The notes under the pieces are model-generated. The model had not been told where the DNA came from. It made no database searches and saw nothing but the letters and a program-made list of their open reading frames with translations. From contig NZ_CP054476.1 of the NCBI RefSeq assembly GCF_013341275.1, positions 2,592,988 to 2,656,987 on the forward strand: a stretch of DNA of 64,000 bases. The letters run 5' to 3'. Source of the stretch: Methyloligella sp. GL2 (GTDB lineage: Bacteria; Pseudomonadota; Alphaproteobacteria; Rhizobiales; Methyloligellaceae). Each line of letters begins with the position of its first letter. Position 1 is the stretch's first letter. Below, in pieces: positions 54,031-62,201 of the stretch. The translations under genes were made by a program, and so were the position numbers.

Positions 54031-54927
54031 ATGAATTTCCGCCGGCTTCTGATCATCGTCGTTCCCTACGCCTGGCTGATCGCGCTGTTCCTCGTTCCGT
54101 TTCTGATTATCCTGAAGATCTCGCTGTCGGATATCGCCATCGCGATTCCGCCCTACACGCCGACCTTCGACCTCTCGGCCGGCTGGGAGGGGGTGAAGAC
54201 GTTCTTCTCGGAACTGGATTTCGAGAATTACATCTTCCTGTGGACCGACGACCTGTATTGGAAGTCCTTCCTCTCCTCGATCACCATTGCCTCGGTCTCG
54301 ACCTTTCTCACGCTTCTGGTGGCGTTTCCCATCGCCTACGGCATGGCGAAGTCGCCGCCGAGCTGGCGTCCGACCTTGATGATGCTGGTGATCCTGCCGT
54401 TCTGGACCTCGTTCCTGATCCGCGTCTATTCCTGGATGGGCATCCTCTCCAATAACGGCTTTCTGAACAGCTTCCTGGTCTGGACCGGGATCATCGACAG
54501 CCCGCTGCATATCCTGAACACCAATATCGCGGTCTATATCGGCATCGTTTACACCTACCTGCCGTTCATGATCCTGCCGATCTACGCCAGCCTGGAGAAG
54601 ATGGACATCTCGCTGCTGGAGGCGGCGGAAGATCTCGGCTGCACCCGGATGTCGGCATTCTGGCTGGTCACGGTTCCTCTGGCGCGCCACGGCATCATCG
54701 CCGGCTGCTTCCTGGTGTTCATTCCGGTGAACGGCGAATTCGTCATCCCCTCGCTGCTCGGCGGCTCCTCGACCAACATGATCGGCAAGGTGCTGTGGGA
54801 TGAGTTCTTCAACAACCGCGACTGGCCCGTCGCCTCGGCGGTGGCCATCGTCCTCCTATTGATCCTGGTGATCCCGATCATGCTGTTCCAGCGCAATCAG
54901 CAGAAGCAGCAGGAGGCTGTGCTATGA
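54031..54927 (+). CDS. potH: PotH/PotB-type polyamine ABC permease
   Basis: The 298-residue binding-protein-dependent permease has six helices and the EAA loop LEAAEDLGCTRMSAFWLVTVPLARHGI, which contacts the ATPase. A periplasmic loop of about 70 residues follows helix 1. It overlaps potI by 4 bases (ATGA). Confidence 0.92.
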   Translation: MNFRRLLIIVVPYAWLIALFLVPFLIILKISLSDIAIAIPPYTPTFDLSAGWEGVKTFFSELDFENYIFLWTDDLYWKSFLSSITIASVSTFLTLLVAFPIAYGMAKSPPSWRPTLMMLVILPFWTSFLIRVYSWMGILSNNGFLNSFLVWTGIIDSPLHILNTNIAVYIGIVYTYLPFMILPIYASLEKMDISLLEAAEDLGCTRMSAFWLVTVPLARHGIIAGCFLVFIPVNGEFVIPSLLGGSSTNMIGKVLWDEFFNNRDWPVASAVAIVLLLILVIPIMLFQRNQQKQQEAVL

Positions 54928-55739
54928 ACGGCCGCCCCTTAAGCTGGTTCAACGTCACCTCGCTGACCTTGGGCTTCGCCTTCCTTTATCTGCCGATGCT
55001 GATCCTGGTGATCTACAGCTTCAACGCCTCGAAGCTGGTGACGGTGTGGGCCGGGTTCTCGACCAAATGGTACGTCGCGCTGATCCACGATCAGCAGTTC
55101 CTCGATGCGGCCTGGGTCACCTTGCGGGTGGCCGTCGCCTCCTCCACCTTGGCGACGATCCTCGGCACCATGGCGGCCTACGCGCTGACACGGTTCAGCC
55201 GCTTCGCCGGGCGCACGGTGTTCTCCGGAATGATCTACGCCCCGCTGGTGATGCCGGACGTGATCATCGGTCTGTCGCTTCTCTTGCTGTTCATCTCCAT
55301 CGGGCTGGACCGGGGCATCTTCACCATCATCCTGGCCCATACCACCTTCTCCATGTGCTACGTGGCGATCGTGGTTTCGTCGCGGCTGCAGAGCTTCGAC
55401 AAGTCTCTGGAAGAAGCGGCGCTGGACCTTGGCTGCACGCCTTTCGACGCCTTCAAGTCGGTGACCTTGCCGATCATCGCCCCGGCGGTGATCTCGGGTT
55501 GGCTGCTCGCCTTCACCCTGTCGCTCGACGATCTGGTGATCGCCTCCTTCGTCACCGGCCCCTCGTCGACGACCTTGCCGATCAAGATCTTCTCCTCGAT
55601 CCGGCTGGGCGTGAATCCTGAAATCAATGCGCTTTCCACGATCCTGATCGCCATCGTGGCGGTGGGCGTGATCACCGCATCGCTGGTGTCGAAGCGCACC
55701 ATCGCCAAGCGGGAACGCGAGGCGCTGGAGGCCAACTAG
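54924..55739 (+). CDS. potI: PotI/PotC-type polyamine ABC permease
   Basis: The 271-residue six-helix permease has the EAA loop EEAALDLGCTPFDAFKSVTLPIIAPAVISGW. It pairs with PotH. It closes the importer operon and ends 22 bases before the convergent EamA gene. The short intergenic sequence contains a GCCCGCC/GGCGGGC stem without a T run. Confidence 0.92.
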   Translation: MNGRPLSWFNVTSLTLGFAFLYLPMLILVIYSFNASKLVTVWAGFSTKWYVALIHDQQFLDAAWVTLRVAVASSTLATILGTMAAYALTRFSRFAGRTVFSGMIYAPLVMPDVIIGLSLLLLFISIGLDRGIFTIILAHTTFSMCYVAIVVSSRLQSFDKSLEEAALDLGCTPFDAFKSVTLPIIAPAVISGWLLAFTLSLDDLVIASFVTGPSSTTLPIKIFSSIRLGVNPEINALSTILIAIVAVGVITASLVSKRTIAKREREALEAN

Positions 55740-55761
55740 GCCGGCTTCGGCAGCCCGCCCT

Positions 55762-56703
55762 CTAGAGCGGCGGGCGATCCCGCTTGAGGATCTTCTTGCG
55801 GTCGACGCTGGCCACGAGAAGGGCGACCAGGATCAGCGCGCTGCCGGCCACCTGCATGGTGGAGAGCGGCTCGCCCAAGAACAGCACCGCACCGCCGACG
55901 CCGAACACCGGCACGAGGGTCAGGAACAGCGAGGCCTGCTGCACCGGAATGGTGCGCACGGCGATGAGGTAGAGCCAGAACGCGATGGCATGCTGGACCA
56001 GGCCGGAGGCGATGATGAACAGCCACTCGCCCATGGTCGGCCATCGGGAAATCTGCTCCCAGCCCAGGCTGAGCGCGACAGCCGCGGCAATCGCCACTAC
56101 GATCAGGCCGAGACCTTGCTGCATCCCGGCCATCAGCAGCGGTGGGGCATGCTCGGACAGGCGGCTGGAGAGCACGACGTAAAGCGCAGCGAACAGCGTG
56201 CCTCCGACAATCAGCATGTCGCCGGCGAACTGCCCGGTCCCGTCCTCGCCGCCGGTCACGGTCACGCAGCCCGCGCCGATCACCGCCAGGATGATGGCCA
56301 AGATATCGCGCTGCTTGCTCTTCACGCGGAACAGCAGAAACAGCAGCCCTAAGGAGAGGACCGGCTCGGTGGCGCCGATCAGCGAGGCGCTGGAGGCCGA
56401 GGTGAGTGCAAGGCCCTGCATGCCGACCACGTAGGACAGGCCGGGCTCCAGAATGCCGTTGAGCGCGGCGCGGCGGGCGGCCCGGTCGATGCGCGGAATG
56501 CCGTTGATCGCCAGGATCAGCACCCAGGTCAGGGTGACGCTGGTGATCAGCTGCACGGTCACCAGGGAGAGCGGGGGCAGCACGGAGAGCGCGCCCTTGC
56601 TCATCACCGTTGCCAGGCCCCAGCAGGCGGCCGAGGAGACAATAGCGAGCGTTGCAACCCCCCTGCTCGGCGCCGGGGCCATGGTAAGCGATCCTGTGGT
56701 CAT
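55762..56703 (-). CDS. EamA-family (DMT superfamily) permease
   Basis: The 313-residue membrane protein has ten predicted helices in two EamA repeats (AACWGLATVMSKGAL... and LFAALYVVLSSRLSEHAPPLLMAG...). The substrate is unknown; DMT members export amino acids, amines and metabolites. A perfect copy of the proposed GntR operator lies about 131 bases upstream, so it may belong to the polyamine regulon, for example as an exporter of polyamines or products. Confidence 0.88.
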   Translation of the reverse strand: MTTGSLTMAPAPSRGVATLAIVSSAACWGLATVMSKGALSVLPPLSLVTVQLITSVTLTWVLILAINGIPRIDRAARRAALNGILEPGLSYVVGMQGLALTSASSASLIGATEPVLSLGLLFLLFRVKSKQRDILAIILAVIGAGCVTVTGGEDGTGQFAGDMLIVGGTLFAALYVVLSSRLSEHAPPLLMAGMQQGLGLIVVAIAAAVALSLGWEQISRWPTMGEWLFIIASGLVQHAIAFWLYLIAVRTIPVQQASLFLTLVPVFGVGGAVLFLGEPLSTMQVAGSALILVALLVASVDRKKILKRDRPPL

Positions 56704-56833
56704 GATTTCACGCGTCGGCAGGCGGCGGAAACGAGGCCCCTATTGGCCGTGCCGCGCCGGCAGAGTCCGTGAAAGATCGTCCGCCGGGGCGCCGCTGCGC
56801 AGATGCTGGTAATGCATTTTTCGGCATTGCGCA

Positions 56834-56845
56834 ATTTGATCAAAT
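56834..56845. promoter_or_regulatory. Putative GntR operator ATTTGATCAAAT before the EamA gene
   Basis: A third perfect copy lies in the 264-base gap between the EamA gene (start 56703) and the molybdopterin oxidoreductase gene (stop 56968). Only EamA can be driven from here, since both genes are on the minus strand and the oxidoreductase ends here. Confidence 0.65.
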
Positions 56846-56918
56846 AACGCAGCGCCAGTTTTTATCTCGCAAAGCGTGCTTCGAAGCCTTTTGGCGAGAT
56901 CGTCGGCCCGGACGCGAA

Positions 56919-56951
56919 GACGGGAGGCAAGCTGGACGCCCGCCTCCCGTC
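56919..56951 (-). terminator. Terminator-like hairpin after the molybdopterin oxidoreductase
   Basis: A perfect 10-base-pair stem (GACGGGAGGC and its complement, 56919-56928 with 56942-56951) with a 13-base loop, 16 bases after the stop. Only two Ts follow, so termination is not certain. Confidence 0.5.
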
Positions 56952-56967
56952 CGTCGTTCGACCCGGT

Positions 56968-59094
56968 TCAGTTCGCGAGGCTGACCTCGACGAGATTGTC
57001 GGAGAATGAGGGGGCGTGCCCCATATCGGTGAACTCGGCCGAGCTGATGCTGTTGACCGTGCCCTGGTTGAGCTGCCGCCAATAGCCGAGGGTTGCGACG
57101 ACGATGCCGGGATTGACGTCGCTGGTGAGCCGGGCAACGCCCTTGAAGGTGCCGCGGCCGTTGCCGACCTGGACGCGGTCGCCATCGACGATATTTCGCG
57201 CGCCCGCATCCGCCGGATTGATCATCACGAACTGCTCGCCCTGGCCTCTGATCTTGTCCTCCATATTGGCGTAGCAGGAGTTCAGGAAGCCGTGGCTCTT
57301 GGGCGAGACGATGCTGAGCGGATATTTGCGGGCCAGCTCCGGATTGGTGACCGGCGATTCCCGCGCCGGGATGTAATCAGGCAGCGGATCCAGATCTTCG
57401 CCGGATTGCAGCTCGGCATACATCTGGCGGAACGGACCAGCGACGAAGTTCTTGGCGCCCTCGATGAGAAATTCGCATTTGCCCGAAGCGGTCGGGAAGT
57501 TGCCCTCCTTATGGGGCGCCCGATCGTCGGGGGTTCCGACCTTGAGCCGGGCGAAACCGTTCTCCCGCAGATAGTCGAGGTCGATCCCTTCGCAGGCCGG
57601 CGAATCCCAATCGACGAAGTGCTCCAGGCACTCCGTGTCGCTCCATTTGAAGTTCTCTTCCTCATAGCCCATCCGCGCCGCGAGCCGGCGGAAGATCTCT
57701 GCATTCGGGACCGCCTCGCCGGGCGATTCGGCGCATTTGGTGTTGTAGGTGAGATGGAGATGCCCCCAGGAGAGGATCATGTCCTCCATCTCCGCGCCCA
57801 TCGATGCGGGAAGCACGATATCGGCATAAGAGGCGGTGTCGGAGATGAAATGCTCGGCCGAGACGAGGAACAGATCCTCCCGCATCAGGCCTTGCACGAT
57901 CTTGTCGGTCTCCGGCGCCTGGGTGACGGGATTGGAGTTCCAGCACATCATCGACTTGATCGGCGGGTCGAGCGGGATTTCGCCGGTGAGTGCCCGTCCG
58001 ATCTGCAGATTGTTGACAACGCGGGTTTTCTCCGGGATCAGATCGGGCCGGCAGATCACGTCGAATTTGTAAGGATGCTCCCAGACCGGGAACTGGGTCA
58101 CGCCGCCACCGACATGGCGCCAAGCGCCGGTGAGCGCCGGGATCGAGGTGACGGCGCGGATGGTCTGGCCGCCGCCGTAATGGCGCTCCAGCGCAACGCC
58201 CATGCGGATGCCAGCCGGCTGGACGGTGGCGAGCTCGAAAGCCAGCTTGCGGATATCGGCCGCCGGCACACCGGTGATCGCCTCGGCCCATTCCGGCGTT
58301 CTTGAAGCGGCGCGCTGTTTCAGCTCTTCGAAGCCGACCGTGTAGTTGTCGACGTAATCCTGATCGACCAGCCCCTGCGCGATGATCGAATTGATCAGCG
58401 CCATCGCAAGGGCCCCATCGGTGCCCGGCTTCGGGCAGATATGCCAGTCGGCGGCCTTGGCGGTGCGCGACGCATAGGCGTCGATCACCACCACCTTGGC
58501 GCCGGCATTCTGGGCCTCCTTCACGATGGCCCAGTGATGCAGATTGGTGCTGATGCTGTTGCAGGCCCAGATCACGATATATTTGGAATGGGCGTAGCTT
58601 TCCGGATCGAGGCCGGCGGTGGCGCCGACGGTGAGCAGCCAGGCGGTGCAGGAACCCTCGCCGCAGAAGGTCCGTTCGCAGACCGTGGCGCCCATGCGGT
58701 TGAAGAAGGCATCGCCGCCATTCAGGCCGTGCACCAGGCCTTGGTGGCCGAGATAGCTGTAGGGGATGATGGCTTGCGGGCCGTATTCGGCGATGATCGC
58801 CTTCCAGCGCGTGGTGATCTCATCGAGAGCTTCGTCCCAGGAGATGCGCTCGAACTGCTTGGAGCCCTTAGGCCCGACCCGGCGCATGGGATAGAGCAGC
58901 CGGTCGGGATGATAGTGCCGCTTCTCGTAATCCTTCAGCTTCACGCAGAGCCCGCCGCGGGTGATCGGGTGGTCGGGATTGCCGCGCACGCGCGTGAGCA
59001 CGCCGTTATCCACGTCGAACAGCATCGAACATGTGTCGGGGCAATCGTGCGGACAGCCGCCGTAAAAGGTCTTGGTGGTGACGTGCTCGTTCAT
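56968..59094 (-). CDS. Molybdopterin oxidoreductase of the DMSO reductase superfamily
   Basis: The 708-residue protein begins with a 4Fe-4S site CPHDCPDTC and a fourth Cys in GGLCVKLKDYEK. The molybdenum-ligand region is CERTFCGEGSCTAWL, and the C-terminal molybdopterin-binding domain (about 590-708) includes VMINPADAGARNIVDGDRV. No Tat signal is present, so it is cytoplasmic. No electron-transfer or membrane subunit is adjacent. ATG 59094 follows GGGAGGG; the upstream open frame lacks family similarity. The substrate cannot be assigned. Confidence 0.88.
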   Translation of the reverse strand: MNEHVTTKTFYGGCPHDCPDTCSMLFDVDNGVLTRVRGNPDHPITRGGLCVKLKDYEKRHYHPDRLLYPMRRVGPKGSKQFERISWDEALDEITTRWKAIIAEYGPQAIIPYSYLGHQGLVHGLNGGDAFFNRMGATVCERTFCGEGSCTAWLLTVGATAGLDPESYAHSKYIVIWACNSISTNLHHWAIVKEAQNAGAKVVVIDAYASRTAKAADWHICPKPGTDGALAMALINSIIAQGLVDQDYVDNYTVGFEELKQRAASRTPEWAEAITGVPAADIRKLAFELATVQPAGIRMGVALERHYGGGQTIRAVTSIPALTGAWRHVGGGVTQFPVWEHPYKFDVICRPDLIPEKTRVVNNLQIGRALTGEIPLDPPIKSMMCWNSNPVTQAPETDKIVQGLMREDLFLVSAEHFISDTASYADIVLPASMGAEMEDMILSWGHLHLTYNTKCAESPGEAVPNAEIFRRLAARMGYEEENFKWSDTECLEHFVDWDSPACEGIDLDYLRENGFARLKVGTPDDRAPHKEGNFPTASGKCEFLIEGAKNFVAGPFRQMYAELQSGEDLDPLPDYIPARESPVTNPELARKYPLSIVSPKSHGFLNSCYANMEDKIRGQGEQFVMINPADAGARNIVDGDRVQVGNGRGTFKGVARLTSDVNPGIVVATLGYWRQLNQGTVNSISSAEFTDMGHAPSFSDNLVEVSLAN

Positions 59095-59201
59095 CAATTC
59101 CCTCCCAGAACGCTCAACCGCCCTCCCCATCGGGGAGGCGCCAAGGGGGCACGTTAGCAGACTTGCTGCGACATTTTGGCACAAATTCCAGCGCCGTTTT
59201 G

Positions 59202-59272
59202 CCGGTTGGGAGCAGTCACGGCATTGGGCAACGCGCCCCGCGCCGTATTCCGTTTCGATTCCGGTTGGGAGC
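59202..59272. repeat. Direct repeat CCGGTTGGGAGC (two copies)
   Basis: Two exact copies, 59202-59213 and 59261-59272, lie 59 bases apart between cobF and the molybdopterin oxidoreductase. Each is preceded by a GCGCCGT(A/T)TT stretch at slightly different distances. The second copy is just after the cobF stop. Function unknown; possibly duplicated sequence. Confidence 0.5.
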
Positions 59273-59279
59273 CGCAGAG

Positions 59280-60038
59280 CTAGGCGAGGCGGCGGAGAAG
59301 GTAGATATCCATGATCCACCCCTTCTCGGCGCGGTGCTTTTCACGAGTCGCCAGGATGTCGTCCAGCACCTCGGCGACCTTGCCTTGGCGCAGTACCTCG
59401 TCCTCGCTGCCGAGATAGGCGCCCCACCAGATTTCCAGATCCTGGCCCGCAAGAGAGTTCAGCCCGGTTCCGCCATCGAGCATGACGACGACCGTCTCGG
59501 CGCAATCTGGGAAGCCTTGCTGGGCGAGCTTGCGCCCGGTGGTGATCAGCACCGCCTCGCCGACCGTGTTCAGCGTCATCTTATGGGCGGCGGCCAGAGC
59601 ATGCAGGCTGCTGATTCCGGGGATCACCTCGTATTCGATGGCAAGGCTCTTATCGGCGGCAAGCGCCGGCAGAATGCGCAAGGTGCTGTCGTAGAGCGAG
59701 GGATCGCCCCAGACGAGAAAGGCGCCGGTTTCGCCGTCTTTCAGCTCGTGTCGAATCAACTTGGCGAAGGCTTCGCCCTTGGCGGCATGCCAGTCGGCGA
59801 CGCCCTGCTTATAGCCGCCGGCCGCGTCGCGCTTCGGGCTTTCCGCCTCCACCCAGCGGGGGCCCTCGCCTTCGGAAAAGCGGGCGCAGATTTCCTTGCG
59901 AAGCCGCGTCAGATCGGATTTTTGCGGCCCCTTATCGAGGGCGAAGACCACGTCGGCCGCATTCAGGGCGGCGATGGCCTCTATCGTCATATGCTCCGGA
60001 TTGCCGGTTCCAATTCCGATCACATAGAGCTTGTTCAA
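59280..60038 (-). CDS. cobF: CobF, precorrin-6A synthase (deacetylating)
   Basis: The 252-residue SAM-dependent methyltransferase starts NKLYVIGIGTGNPEHMTIEAIAALNAADVVFAL, with GDPSLYDSTLRIL and VIPGISSLHALAAAHKM, as in CobF. It methylates C-1 and removes acetate during precorrin-5 to precorrin-6A conversion in the aerobic pathway. The start is TTG 60038 with no strong ribosome site. Its presence shows that the organism uses the oxygen-dependent cobalamin route. Confidence 0.93.
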   Translation of the reverse strand: MNKLYVIGIGTGNPEHMTIEAIAALNAADVVFALDKGPQKSDLTRLRKEICARFSEGEGPRWVEAESPKRDAAGGYKQGVADWHAAKGEAFAKLIRHELKDGETGAFLVWGDPSLYDSTLRILPALAADKSLAIEYEVIPGISSLHALAAAHKMTLNTVGEAVLITTGRKLAQQGFPDCAETVVVMLDGGTGLNSLAGQDLEIWWGAYLGSEDEVLRQGKVAEVLDDILATREKHRAEKGWIMDIYLLRRLA

Positions 60039-60208
60039 GGCTTTGACATCTCATGGTTTCGCTAGGCCTTTGCGGCTTCGGCTCCGGTGATAGACGGGGC
60101 ACGCCGCTCGCGCAATGGAGCGGCGCCCCCGCGCCAATCGGTCCGGCTTGACGTCTCTCTTCCGAAGGGTCTCCATGCGGGCCGAAACGAGCCGGAGGAA
60201 AAACACGC

Positions 60209-61270
60209 GTGACAGAGCAAGATTGGGTAGCCGCCCCCGCCGCATCGCCCTCGGAGCAGCATAGGCAAGCCGCGGCCGCGCGGCAGGAGGTGCTGACCAA
60301 GCCGCCAGGATCGCTCGGCGTGCTGGAGGATTTGGCGGTGCGGCTGGCGGGCTTACAGCAGACCGACCGGCCCAAGGCCGACAGCGCTGCCATCGTGCTG
60401 TTCGCCGGCGATCACGGCATCACCGCGCAAGGCGTCTCGCCCTACCCCTCCGACGTCACGGTGCAGATGCTCTATAATTTCACCAGCGGCGGCGCGGCGA
60501 TCTCGGTGCTGGCGCGGGAGCTCGGCGCCTCGCTGGAGGTGGTCGATGTGGGAACGCTGGCGAAAGACGCGATCGACGGCGTGGTCACCGATAAGAACCG
60601 GCGCGGCACGGCGGATTTCTCGCAAGAGCCGGCGATGACGGAGCAAGAGCTTTGCTTCGCGCTTGGCGCCGGAAAACGGGCGGTGGCGCGCCTCGCCGAG
60701 CAGAAGCCGGATATTCTGATCCTCGGCGAGATGGGCATCGGCAACACGACGGCGGCGGCGGCGATCGCCGCCGCTCTCCTCGGCAAGCCGCCGGCGGAGC
60801 TGACCGGCGCCGGCACCGGGCTCGATGGAGACGGCATCTCCGCCAAGGCGCGGATCATCGGCGAGGCGTTGGCGCGCCACGGCATCGCCGCGGGCGAGAC
60901 CCCGCCGCTGGAGGTGCTGCGCAAGGTCGGCGGGCTGGAGATCGCCGCGCTTTCCGGCGCGATGATCGCCGCGGCGCAAGCGGGAATTCCGGTGCTGGTC
61001 GACGGGTTCATCGTCACGGCAGCGGCCTTGGCTGCGGTGCGGATCAATCCGTCTTGCCGGGATTGGCTGCTGTTCTCGCATCGCTCTTTCGAGCAGGGCC
61101 ACCGCATCGTGCTGGATGCGCTGGAGGCGCAGCCGCTGCTCGATCTTCGGCTGCGGCTCGGCGAAGGCTCCGGCGCGGCCACAGCCCTGCCCTTGGTGCG
61201 GCTCGCCTGCGCGCTGCATGCGCAGATGGCGACCTTCGAGGAGGCGGCGGTCTCGGGTCCGCAGGGCTGA
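60209..61270 (+). CDS. cobT: CobT, nicotinate-nucleotide:dimethylbenzimidazole phosphoribosyltransferase
   Basis: The 353-residue enzyme has KPPGSLGVLEDLAVRLA, LFAGDHGITAQGVSPYPSDVT, LGEMGIGNTTAAAAI and the catalytic Glu in LRLGEGSGAATALPLVRLA (about 320). It makes alpha-ribazole 5'-phosphate, the substrate of CobS and the phosphatase at 19.7 kb. The start is GTG 60209 behind GGAGGA (spacing 9). It is divergent from cobF over about 170 bases, with no visible cobalamin riboswitch. In the Pseudomonas denitrificans nomenclature this is cobU. Confidence 0.95.
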   Translation: MTEQDWVAAPAASPSEQHRQAAAARQEVLTKPPGSLGVLEDLAVRLAGLQQTDRPKADSAAIVLFAGDHGITAQGVSPYPSDVTVQMLYNFTSGGAAISVLARELGASLEVVDVGTLAKDAIDGVVTDKNRRGTADFSQEPAMTEQELCFALGAGKRAVARLAEQKPDILILGEMGIGNTTAAAAIAAALLGKPPAELTGAGTGLDGDGISAKARIIGEALARHGIAAGETPPLEVLRKVGGLEIAALSGAMIAAAQAGIPVLVDGFIVTAAALAAVRINPSCRDWLLFSHRSFEQGHRIVLDALEAQPLLDLRLRLGEGSGAATALPLVRLACALHAQMATFEEAAVSGPQG

Positions 61271-61294
61271 TCGTCTCTCCGGCGGACTTCGCGC

Positions 61295-62182
61295 TTAGGC
61301 CGGCGGCGTGCCGGGATAAAAAATCGCGATCGGCGCGGCGTATTCCGGCAGTCCCAAGGCGGCGGGGATTTCCTCTCCCGTCGTCAGAAACTCAGCCAAA
61401 AGATGGGTGTGGGGACCGGTGGGCGAGGTACCGCCAGGCGGCGGAATCTCGGCGAAGACCTCGATGCGGGCGAGCCCCGTCTCCACCACGCGGTGCGGGC
61501 TCTTCTCGATGATCGTCGCGCCGGTCTTAGCCATCAGCTCGGTCCAATGGCGCCCCTCGGCGGCGCGCAAGGCGGCGATCAACTCCGCATCGCCGGTCCG
61601 CACGCAGAAGCGGCTGGCGCGGCGGGCGACACCGATATCGAACAGCTCGTGGTCGCGAAACTCCGGATCGATCGCCGCCTCATCGGGGCCGAGCGGGGTC
61701 ACCACCTCGGCCATGGGCAGCGCCACGCGCCGCTTGGGCAGGCCGAGCACCACAGGCCCGTCGCCATCGAAGGCGAACGCGCGCAGCTTCTCCGAACCCT
61801 TCAGGCGGAAGCGAGCTTTGGGCATGGCGGCCGTAAGCTCGTCCTCGCCGCGGGTCACTGTGGCGTCGCGGTCGTGGCAGGGAAATTCCGCCACCGCGCC
61901 CGGTGCGCCGGCAACCCAAGTGCCTCGGCCCTCGCGGATGGTCTCGCCGACCCAATCGAGCAGCTCGCCGCCGGCATAAGGCAGCAGCCGGACCCGCACG
62001 GAGAGTGCCTGCAGGCGCTCGGGGATCAGCTGCCAGATGGCGTCCTTGCCGGCCTCGTCGAGGGAGGCCCAGGCGCCGATCTCATCGCCGGAGCGGCCGC
62101 AGCCGAGGCAAAAGCCGGTGCTCTCGTCGAGCTTGCAGATGCCGATACAGGGCGAGTGGCGGTTTTGGGTTAGCGCGGTCAT
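61295..62182 (-). CDS. DUF1289 protein with a long uncharacterised C-terminal domain, in the cobalamin cluster
   Basis: The product has 295 residues. The N-terminal about 55 residues have the DUF1289 Cys pattern (SPCIGICKLDESTGFCLGCGRS), which may bind iron or zinc. The remaining 240 residues are a separate domain (WVAGAPGAVAEFPCHDRDAT, GPVVLGLPKRRVALPMAEVV, HWTELMAKTGATIIEKSPHRVVETG) that I do not recognise. Its position between cobT and cobC suggests a cobalamin-linked role, but nothing in the sequence names one. It is followed 19 bases later on the same strand by the preceding gene cobC. Confidence 0.72.
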   Translation of the reverse strand: MTALTQNRHSPCIGICKLDESTGFCLGCGRSGDEIGAWASLDEAGKDAIWQLIPERLQALSVRVRLLPYAGGELLDWVGETIREGRGTWVAGAPGAVAEFPCHDRDATVTRGEDELTAAMPKARFRLKGSEKLRAFAFDGDGPVVLGLPKRRVALPMAEVVTPLGPDEAAIDPEFRDHELFDIGVARRASRFCVRTGDAELIAALRAAEGRHWTELMAKTGATIIEKSPHRVVETGLARIEVFAEIPPPGGTSPTGPHTHLLAEFLTTGEEIPAALGLPEYAAPIAIFYPGTPPA

Positions 62183-62201
62183 GCCTCTCTCCTAGACCAT
62201 C

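Noticed and set aside
55740-55765. Terminator between potI and the EamA gene
   Set aside because: A GCCCGCC/GGCGGGC stem exists but has no T run and overlaps the EamA stop codon, so it is not called.
60039-60208. Possible cobalamin riboswitch between cobF and cobT (GAGCCGGAGG resembles part of a B12 box)
   Set aside because: Only a short stretch matches. The conserved core and the rest of the B12 box are not visible on either strand.
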